Below are positions 57,816 to 64,000 of a stretch of 64,000 nucleotides of DNA, in pieces; positions within the stretch are counted from its first letter, which is position 1, and each line of letters opens with the position of its first letter. This DNA comes from Aliivibrio sifiae. GTDB taxonomy: Bacteria; Pseudomonadota; Gammaproteobacteria; Enterobacterales; Vibrionaceae. The position numbers were made by a program, and so were the translations under genes. The notes beneath the pieces were generated by a model. It saw only the letters and a list, made by a program, of their open reading frames with translations, had not been told where the DNA came from and searched no databases. Location of the stretch: assembly GCF_002954715.1 (NCBI RefSeq), contig NZ_MSCP01000001.1, forward strand, positions 1,582,118-1,646,117, read 5' to 3'.

Positions 57816-58501
57816 TGACAACGCATAAAGAATTAATAAAAAATGGGTTATGGGATAACAACCCTGCCCTAGTACAACTATTGGGGCTATGTCCTTTACT
57901 TGCTGTTTCAGCAACCGTAACCAATGCATTAGGCTTAGGCATTGCTACAACCTTAGTGCTTATTGGATCTAATTTAATCGTTTCTCTTGTGCGTCAATGG
58001 ATCCCACAAGAAGTACGAATTCCCGTATTTGTGATGATCATTGCTGCACTAGTTACCTGTGTTCAATTACTAATGAATGCTTATGCGTATGGTTTATATC
58101 TGTCTCTTGGTATTTTCATCCCCTTGATCGTTACAAACTGCATCATCATTGGTCGAGCAGAAGCTTTTGCATCAAAAAATGATCCTATCCCTGCAATATT
58201 AGATGGGTTATGGATGGGTTTAGGTATGACTGCAGTTTTAGTTTTACTTGGTGCTATGCGCGAAGCTTTAGGCAATGGCACTCTATTTGATGGTGCTGAC
58301 TTATTACTTGGTGATTGGGCAACCGTATTACGAATTGAATTATTCCAAGTAGATAGTCATTTCCTATTAGCAATGCTTCCTCCCGGTGCTTTTTTAGGCG
58401 TTGGCTTTCTCATTGCATTAAAGAATATCATTGATAAGAAAATAAGTGACCGACAACCTAAGCAGCAAAAAGCAGAAATTGAGCGCGCACGAGTTTCATA
58501 G
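57815..58501 (+). CDS. rsxE: Electron transport complex subunit RsxE
   Basis: The 228-residue membrane protein has six helices, homologous to Rsx[15 protein letters not shown] and [14 protein letters not shown] repeat the two Cys-bearing elements. It overlaps the rsxG stop by one base. It completes the complex. Confidence 0.95.
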   Translation: MTTHKELIKNGLWDNNPALVQLLGLCPLLAVSATVTNALGLGIATTLVLIGSNLIVSLVRQWIPQEVRIPVFVMIIAALVTCVQLLMNAYAYGLYLSLGIFIPLIVTNCIIIGRAEAFASKNDPIPAILDGLWMGLGMTAVLVLLGAMREALGNGTLFDGADLLLGDWATVLRIELFQVDSHFLLAMLPPGAFLGVGFLIALKNIIDKKISDRQPKQQKAEIERARVS

Positions 58502-58521
58502 ATAAGGACATAGAAAGCAGT

Positions 58522-59157
58522 ATGAATAATATAAAACGACGAGAAATATTAGAACGCTTACGAGCTGATAATCCGCACCCACAAACGGAACTTGAGTGGT
58601 CAACACCATTTGAGTTATTAATTGCTGTTTTATTATCTGCGCAAGCCACTGATATCAGTGTTAACAAAGCGACACGTAAACTTTACCCTGTCGCTAATAC
58701 ACCTCAATCTATTTTAGATTTAGGCGTTGATGGATTAAAAACGTATATCAAAACCATTGGTTTATTTAATACCAAAGCTGAAAATGTGATTAAAACCTGC
58801 CGCATGTTAATTGATCTTCATGACAGCGAGATCCCAGAAGATCAAGATGCATTAGAAGCACTTCCAGGGGTTGGGCATAAAACCGCAAATGTCGTACTTA
58901 ATACTGCCTTTGGCTGGCCAACTATTGCGGTTGATACTCATATTTATCGCGTATCTAATCGAACCAAGCTAGCAATGGGTAAAACCGTTAACGATGTTGA
59001 AAAGAAATTAGTTAAAGTGGTGCCAAAAGAATTCAAATTAGATGTTCATCACTGGCTTATCCTTCATGGTCGTTATACTTGTATCGCTCGTAAACCACGT
59101 TGTGGTAGCTGTATGATTGAAGACCTATGCGAATTTAAAGAAAAAACAGAAGTTTAA
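58522..59157 (+). CDS. nth: Endonuclease III
   Basis: The 211-residue base-excision DNA glycosylase/AP lyase removes oxidised pyrimidines. Helix-hairpin-helix LPGVGHKTANVVL carries the catalytic Lys; the Asp is in TIAVDTHIYRV; the C-terminal 4Fe-4S cluster is CIARKPRCGSCMIEDLC. It follows rsxE, as in E. coli. Confidence 0.96.
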   Translation: MNNIKRREILERLRADNPHPQTELEWSTPFELLIAVLLSAQATDISVNKATRKLYPVANTPQSILDLGVDGLKTYIKTIGLFNTKAENVIKTCRMLIDLHDSEIPEDQDALEALPGVGHKTANVVLNTAFGWPTIAVDTHIYRVSNRTKLAMGKTVNDVEKKLVKVVPKEFKLDVHHWLILHGRYTCIARKPRCGSCMIEDLCEFKEKTEV

Positions 59158-59197
59158 TACCGATCTGAATAATTAAATTAAAAACTGGAGCAAAACA

Positions 59198-59614
59198 ATG
59201 GCTAATGGACGCATTTTACACACGATGATCCGTGTAGGTAACTTAGATAAATCAATTGAGTTTTATACAAAAGTAATGGGAATGGATCTTCTTCGTCAAA
59301 ACACGAATGAAGAATACAAATACACCTTAGCTTTTCTTGGTTATGGTGATGAATCTCAAGGTGCAGTTATTGAATTGACTTATAACTGGGGCACAGAGGA
59401 ATATGATATGGGGAATGCTTTTGGTCATGTTGCTATTGGTGTCGACGATGTCTACCAAACTTGTGATGTAATTAAAGCGGCTGGTGGAAATGTCACGCGT
59501 GAAGCGGGCCCAGTAAAAGGCGGGTCTACACACATTGCTTTTGTTAAAGATCCAGATGGCTACATGATTGAACTGATTCAAAATAGCAGCGCTTCAGCAG
59601 GCTTAGAAGGTTAA
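59198..59614 (+). CDS. gloA: Lactoylglutathione lyase (glyoxalase I)
   Basis: The 138-residue metalloenzyme has two beta-alpha-beta-beta-beta motifs; metal ligands lie in LHTMIRVGN (His), VIELTYN (Glu), [10 protein letters not shown] (His) and YMIELIQ (Glu). It converts the methylglyoxal-glutathione hemithioacetal to S-lactoylglutathione. It is followed by a terminator at 59657. Confidence 0.96.
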   Translation: MANGRILHTMIRVGNLDKSIEFYTKVMGMDLLRQNTNEEYKYTLAFLGYGDESQGAVIELTYNWGTEEYDMGNAFGHVAIGVDDVYQTCDVIKAAGGNVTREAGPVKGGSTHIAFVKDPDGYMIELIQNSSASAGLEG

Positions 59615-59656
59615 TAACTGAAAGCCTAAATTAAAGAAAACTATATCTATTTCATA

Positions 59657-59683
59657 AAACCTGCGATCTGCGCAGGTTTTTTT
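59657..59683 (+). terminator. Terminator of gloA
   Basis: AAACCTGCG pairs with CGCAGGTTT, followed by a T run. Confidence 0.9.
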
Positions 59684-59754
59684 ATATCAAAGCCTTTTAA
59701 TGATAATGACTCTCAATTAAAGTATAAATCTAGCTAGTCTCTTATAAGGGAAAT

Positions 59755-60192
59755 ATGATGATAGAGCTTTGGGAAAAACATACAATATTGGCAGAACAAT
59801 CCTTTAAGAATAATGATTCTTGGCGTACGATCTTACATTATCAACAAGCGTTTGCGATTGCCGAAGAACTCACAAAACAAAATGAAGTTAGTCTCATTGA
59901 GCAAACGACAATATCTGTCATCTCATGCCACAACTTAGCCCAGTTTTGGCGAAGCCAAAATGACAGTCGCTTTGAGTTAAAATACTTACAATTAGCGTCT
60001 GAAAAAATTCTCACTCTTGTTCCTCAGTGTCCACGTAGCGATTGTGAGTCTTTCATATCTAATTTAGGTTGTTGTAAAAGTGCGTTATTGGATTTTATGA
60101 AACGTCACCCTAATCCAGAGATAGCCCGTCACATCCAACATATTGACACAACAGTTCAATGTGAACTTATTGCGAGTTTTAAGCTTCAATAA
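59755..60192 (+). CDS. DUF2753-like helical protein
   Basis: The 145-residue protein is all-helical and TPR-like: WEKHTILAEQSFKNNDSWRTILHYQQAFAIAEEL starts the fold. It has Cys pairs in CPRSDCESF and LGCCKSAL. It resembles the Vibrio-specific DUF2753 family (recognised from memory, moderate certainty). Its function is unknown. A second ATG immediately follows the first. It converges on motY. Confidence 0.65.
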   Translation: MMIELWEKHTILAEQSFKNNDSWRTILHYQQAFAIAEELTKQNEVSLIEQTTISVISCHNLAQFWRSQNDSRFELKYLQLASEKILTLVPQCPRSDCESFISNLGCCKSALLDFMKRHPNPEIARHIQHIDTTVQCELIASFKLQ

Positions 60193-60194
60193 AA

Positions 60195-60218
60195 AAGGCA
60201 CCCTAATCAGAGTGCCTT
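60195..60218. terminator. Bidirectional terminator
   Basis: AAGGCAC/GTGCCTT stem lies between convergent genes; six As stand on the left and a T run results on the minus strand, serving motY. Confidence 0.85.
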
Positions 60219-60229
60219 AGTATGGACAA

Positions 60230-61108
60230 TTAAATAATCGTTCGACCTAGAGAGATAACAACTCGTCGGTTTTTATTCTTACCAAGTGGTGTCGCATTAT
60301 CTGCAATTGGACGACGTTCACCATAAGACTGAACTCGAATACGATCGGCAGGTAATCCAATTGATTCAAAGTAATTTTGTAATTTCACCGCTCGTCTTTC
60401 TGATACTTGTTGGTTTACGTTTTTAGCACCACTAGAATCCGTATAAGTCGCGACCAATACTAAATCAACATCCTTAGTGTATCGAATAAAATCAGCAATT
60501 TGAGATAAGCGTTTTTTAGACGCCTTATTTAACTCATCACTATTTTTATCAAAATGTAAGATCGTAAATGAGATATCTTCAAAGCTATAAGGCAATAAAT
60601 TAGCAACACACATACTGAACACATTATATTGCTCTTGGAACACAACAGGAGACAAAGCGACTTCAATTAACTGTTTAGGGCTTTGCCAATCAGCATAAGT
60701 AAATGTAGGAAAACGACCATTCTCTAACTCAGCCAGCATCGACCATGCCGTAGAACCACCAACATAACCATCAAATTGTTTGAAGAACTTTAAATTCATC
60801 ATTGAATCCGCACTGTCACCAGGCATCCAACGAGCCGGCATTGATACTAGATTTACCGAGCGAGTTTCTCCCATAGGGCGGTTCATCTTCAATTCAAAAT
60901 CTAAATTCATCTTTTTATTGGCATACGAAGAGAATTCTCCGGTACCATAATTTGGAATATTATGAGATAAACGACACTCCAATGGTGAGTTTTGTAACAT
61001 CACCCATTTTGATTGCTCAGGCTTAGCAACATAGTTTTTATTTGCTAATGCAGGAGCTGTAATCAATGAACTTACTAGCAAAGCTGAAGTAAAAAGTGTT
61101 TTTTTCAT
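60230..61108 (-). CDS. motY: Sodium-type flagellar protein MotY
   Basis: The 292-residue periplasmic protein has a signal peptide (about 1-22), the MotY N-terminal domain and an OmpA-like peptidoglycan-binding end (about 175-290: [48 protein letters not shown]). In vibrios it forms the T ring that stabilises PomAB stators around the polar sodium-driven motor. Confidence 0.93.
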   Translation of the reverse strand: MKKTLFTSALLVSSLITAPALANKNYVAKPEQSKWVMLQNSPLECRLSHNIPNYGTGEFSSYANKKMNLDFELKMNRPMGETRSVNLVSMPARWMPGDSADSMMNLKFFKQFDGYVGGSTAWSMLAELENGRFPTFTYADWQSPKQLIEVALSPVVFQEQYNVFSMCVANLLPYSFEDISFTILHFDKNSDELNKASKKRLSQIADFIRYTKDVDLVLVATYTDSSGAKNVNQQVSERRAVKLQNYFESIGLPADRIRVQSYGERRPIADNATPLGKNKNRRVVISLGRTII

Positions 61109-61305
61109 AATACCTAAATCTATTGGTCATGCCGTTGACGATTGTTTAAGTAAAGCAAAATTTAGACCAACAATACCCATTTCTTCGTTCTATTTCATTT
61201 ATGCTCTGTGAATCTCTCATAAATATATCCTCATCACACCTTATTTACAGTTTTTATGCTAACGATAATCTGTAATAATAGCGGCAACATTTTCTTACGT
61301 ACCGA

Positions 61306-61977
61306 ATGATGACTGAAGTAGAGCAACATAATTTATTAAAAAACCGTTTTCGTGGTTATTTCCCTGTAGTTATTGATGTTGAAACCGCTGGTTTTAATTC
61401 AAAAACTGATGCTTTACTTGAAATTTGCGCAGTCACTTTGGCAATGGATGAAGAAGGCTATTTAAAGCCAGCAACAACTATCCACTATCATGTCGCTCCT
61501 TTTGAAGGTGCTAACCTTGAAAAAGAAGCATTAGAGTTTAATGGTATTCGTGACCCATTCAGTCCGTTACGTGGTGCAGTAACAGAAGACATTGCGCTAA
61601 AAGAAATCTACAAGCAAATCCGTAAAGAACAAAAACAACATGATTGCCGCCGTGCAATTATGGTCGCTCATAATGCAAATTTCGATCATAGCTTTGTTAT
61701 GGAAGCATCTGAGCGAGCAAAATTAAAACGTATTCCTTTTCATCCTTTTTGTACCTTTGATACCGCAGCGATTAGTGGTTTAGCACTTGGACAAACGGTA
61801 TTAGCAAAAGCATGTAAAACAGCCGGAATGGATTTCGACGGAAAAGAAGCCCATTCAGCACTTTATGACACGGTTAAAACAGCAGAGCTTTTCTGCCATA
61901 TCGTGAATAAATGGAAAGATCTTGGTGGCTGGCCTCTACTGCCAGAACCAGAAGAAGATAATACTAATAATACTTAA
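61306..61977 (+). CDS. rnt: Ribonuclease T
   Basis: This 223-residue DEDDh exonuclease has VIDVETAGF (Exo I), HNANFDHSF (Exo II) and [12 protein letters not shown] (Exo III with the catalytic His). It trims tRNA 3' ends and matures rRNAs. It is monocistronic. Confidence 0.96.
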   Translation: MMTEVEQHNLLKNRFRGYFPVVIDVETAGFNSKTDALLEICAVTLAMDEEGYLKPATTIHYHVAPFEGANLEKEALEFNGIRDPFSPLRGAVTEDIALKEIYKQIRKEQKQHDCRRAIMVAHNANFDHSFVMEASERAKLKRIPFHPFCTFDTAAISGLALGQTVLAKACKTAGMDFDGKEAHSALYDTVKTAELFCHIVNKWKDLGGWPLLPEPEEDNTNNT

Positions 61978-61992
61978 TTGGCTACTTTGCTA

Positions 61993-62050
61993 ATACCAAT
62001 TCAAATAAGTAGCTGAACAAGAATGATCAAACACTTATTTGGATTGATAT
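61993..62050. repeat. Short inverted repeat, ATACCAAT family
   Basis: ATACCAATTCAAATAAGT faces ACTTATTTGGATTGATAT (15 of 18 positions pair). It shares its ATACCAAT end with the element at 24065-24226. It lies between rnt and the antiporter gene. Confidence 0.6.
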
Positions 62051-62083
62051 AAATACACAATATTTACAGGGAAACTAAACAAA

Positions 62084-63412
62084 ATGAATCCAATCATTCT
62101 TTCTGTTTCAGTAATGCTTATCCTCGCTTTGCTTAGAGTTAACGTTGTTGTTGCTTTAACATTCAGTGCACTAATCGGCGGATTAGTCGGTGGTTTATCA
62201 TTATCTGATACTATCTCAGCCTTTGAAGGTGGCTTAGGCGGCGGTGCCACTATTGCATTAAGCTATGCCATGCTTGGCGCTTTTGCTGTTGCTATCTCCA
62301 AATCAGGTGTTACTGATTTACTTGCTCATAATGTAATTAAACGCATTAACGGTAAAGATAACCTACATGCAGCCACTGGTGTTAAATACCTACTGCTTTG
62401 CTTGATTTTATTAATCACAATTTCATCTCAAAACGTCGTTCCTGTGCATATCGCATTTATTCCAATTTTGATCCCACCACTAATCCAAGTTTTTAATAAA
62501 TTAAAATTAGATCGTCGTTTGATCGCATGTGTATTGACGTTTGGTTTAGTTACCCCATATATGATTCTTCCTGTCGGTTTTGGTGGCATTTTTCTAAACA
62601 ATATTTTGCTGAAAAATCTTCATGACAACAACTTAGATGTTGTTGCAAGCCAAGTTCCTTTAGCCATGGCTTTACCTGCTCTTGGTATGGTTACTGGTTT
62701 ATTAATTGCTGTTTTCATCTCTTACCGTAAACCTCGAACTTACGCTGATGTTGATAACGCTGAAATGCAAGCAACAAATGCGACTCCTACATTCAACAAA
62801 CGCCATATTCAAATATCTATTGTTGCTATTATTGCTGCTCTTTCTGTTCAATTAGCAACAGGATCAATGATTGTTGGTGCTTTAGCTGGCTTTATGGTTT
62901 TCACTTTTGGCGGTGTTATTGCGTGGAAAGAGACTCAAGATGTCTTTACTCGTGGTGTTCACATGATGGCAATGATCGGCTTCATTATGATTTCTGCTGC
63001 AGGCTTTGCTGCAGTAATGAAAGCTACAGGTGGTGTTGAAACCCTAGTTCAAGCATTATCAACTACGATTGGGGATAATAAACCTCTTGCCGCTCTATTG
63101 ATGCTTATCGTTGGTTTATTAGTAACAATGGGGATTGGATCATCGTTCTCTACTATCCCAATCATCGCTACTATTTATGTACCTCTTGCTCTTGCTTTTG
63201 GCTTCTCACCAATGGCGACTATTGCCTTAGTAGGTACTGCTGCTGCACTAGGTGATGCAGGTTCACCAGCATCTGATTCAACATTAGGTCCAACGTCTGG
63301 CCTAAACGCAGATGGCCAACATGAACACGTATGGGAAACCGTTGTTCCTACGTTCCTACACTACAACTTGCCATTAATTGTTTTTGGTTGGATAGCTGCG
63401 ATGGTTCTATAG
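62084..63412 (+). CDS. Na+/H+ antiporter family protein
   Basis: The 442-residue inner-membrane protein has about twelve helices of the NhaC-like ion transporter superfamily: [24 protein letters not shown] (about 52-76), [18 protein letters not shown] (about 347-364) and [26 protein letters not shown] (about 390-415), which is a family signature. It likely exchanges Na+ for protons or moves an organic anion; substrate is not proven. Confidence 0.85.
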   Translation: MNPIILSVSVMLILALLRVNVVVALTFSALIGGLVGGLSLSDTISAFEGGLGGGATIALSYAMLGAFAVAISKSGVTDLLAHNVIKRINGKDNLHAATGVKYLLLCLILLITISSQNVVPVHIAFIPILIPPLIQVFNKLKLDRRLIACVLTFGLVTPYMILPVGFGGIFLNNILLKNLHDNNLDVVASQVPLAMALPALGMVTGLLIAVFISYRKPRTYADVDNAEMQATNATPTFNKRHIQISIVAIIAALSVQLATGSMIVGALAGFMVFTFGGVIAWKETQDVFTRGVHMMAMIGFIMISAAGFAAVMKATGGVETLVQALSTTIGDNKPLAALLMLIVGLLVTMGIGSSFSTIPIIATIYVPLALAFGFSPMATIALVGTAAALGDAGSPASDSTLGPTSGLNADGQHEHVWETVVPTFLHYNLPLIVFGWIAAMVL

Positions 63413-63463
63413 GTAATCCACTCCCTAATATTTAATGATATTAATCATTTAGATAGAACAAAT

Positions 63464-63493
63464 AAAAGCGACAGGTCCTCCTGTCGCTTTTTT
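63464..63493 (+). terminator. Terminator of the antiporter gene
   Basis: AAAAGCGACAGG pairs with CCTGTCGCTTTT, then more Ts. Confidence 0.92.
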
Positions 63494-63600
63494 GTACTAA
63501 GATCAAATATATTTCATCTTCTATTGTTAGTTTTATCTATATTTACTAGAGACACTTGTTATACTCGGGCACTTGTTTCGTTACCTCCAACTATACTCAC

Positions 63601-64000
63601 ATGAAATTAATTAAGCTTTCCTCTTTTCTCATCATTGATGACAGCACTGTTATTCAAAATGCTATTAGAGCGTTGCTCAGCCGTATTGGAGTTCCAACAA
63701 ACAACATTGCTTGCTGCCCAACCGCAGGTGCAGCAGTGGGTAACTGTAAACAACAAAAATTTGATGTACTTTTTGTCGACCATAATTTAGGTCACGGAAG
63801 TACTGGACTTCAAATGCTAGAACAATTGCGTTTACTCAAATTAATAAACGACAATACACTTGTTTATATCATTACCGGCAATGAAGACCCACAAATCGAA
63901 TTAGCTTACAGTGATTACAACCCTGCTAAATACATACAAAAACCGATCCGTCCAGAAGAAATTATTACCGTTATTAATCATGATTTAATTAAACGTAAAT
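63601..64000 (+). CDS. Response regulator, partial (runs off window)
   Basis: The frame from ATG 63601 is open to the window end (133 residues seen). It is a receiver domain: acidic pair in LIIDDST (residues 10-16), phospho-accepting Asp in VLFVDHNLGHG (about 58-68), Thr in YIITGNED and the conserved Lys in KYIQKPIRP. The output domain lies beyond the window, so its function is unknown. It could join chemotaxis, cyclic-di-GMP or other signalling. Confidence 0.85.
   Translation, partial: MKLIKLSSFLIIDDSTVIQNAIRALLSRIGVPTNNIACCPTAGAAVGNCKQQKFDVLFVDHNLGHGSTGLQMLEQLRLLKLINDNTLVYIITGNEDPQIELAYSDYNPAKYIQKPIRPEEIITVINHDLIKRK

Overview
The window looks like chromosome I of a marine Vibrionaceae bacterium, most likely Aliivibrio (Vibrio) fischeri or a close relative. 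The evidence is the AT-rich sequence, a luxU-luxO pair with a single divergent qrr1 small RNA between luxO and uvrB, an Rsx/Rnf operon, a MotY gene, and Vibrio-type copies of tol-pal, cyd, ruv and moa. The species name is inferred from gene content and not proven.

Region by region. 1-11.2 kb: scattered single genes, including a cystatin-like and a DUF333 lipoprotein, EamA and MFS transporters, an oxidoreductase, a GNAT, a LuxR-type regulator, two SDR proteins, an HflX-like GTPase and a DCC protein. 11.36-16.0 kb: a small integrated island of about 4.6 kb in the 3' end of tRNA-Ser(GGA). It is bounded by a 39-bp direct repeat and carries a tyrosine integrase, an XRE regulator with paired operators, an outer-membrane barrel protein, a lipoprotein and a DUF4238 protein. 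16-24 kb: a small secreted peptide, alaE, a UPF0149 protein, and a four-gene minus-strand cluster (HlyD, DUF2955, AI-2E, K+ channel) divergent from an AraC regulator. 24-36.8 kb: nadA; ybgC-tolQRAB-pal-cpoB; cydABX-ybgE; ruvCAB. 37-44.3 kb: aspS; cmoA-cmoB; and a conserved trio (retropepsin-like zinc-protease-family lipoprotein, membrane 'inactive transglutaminase', ATP-grasp glutamate-ligase-like protein). 44.4-49.9 kb: moaACDE under a probable Moco riboswitch, ybhK, luxU, luxO and qrr1. 50-59 kb: uvrB, tRNA-Asn and rsxABCDGE-nth. 59-64 kb: gloA, a DUF2753-like gene, motY, rnt, a Na+/H+ antiporter and a response regulator cut off by the window end.

How the genes work together. LuxU and LuxO form the end of a quorum-sensing phosphorelay that drives the sigma-54-dependent qrr1; two perfect LuxO boxes and a -24/-12 element are visible. 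Tol-Pal is an envelope-constriction machine, cydABX a high-affinity terminal oxidase, Rsx an ion-coupled redox pump and moaACDE a cofactor pathway. The most likely places for undescribed biology are the tRNA-Ser island, the protease/transglutaminase/ligase trio, and several small genes with their own regulatory signals (6575-6667, 16259-16384, 39022-39063).
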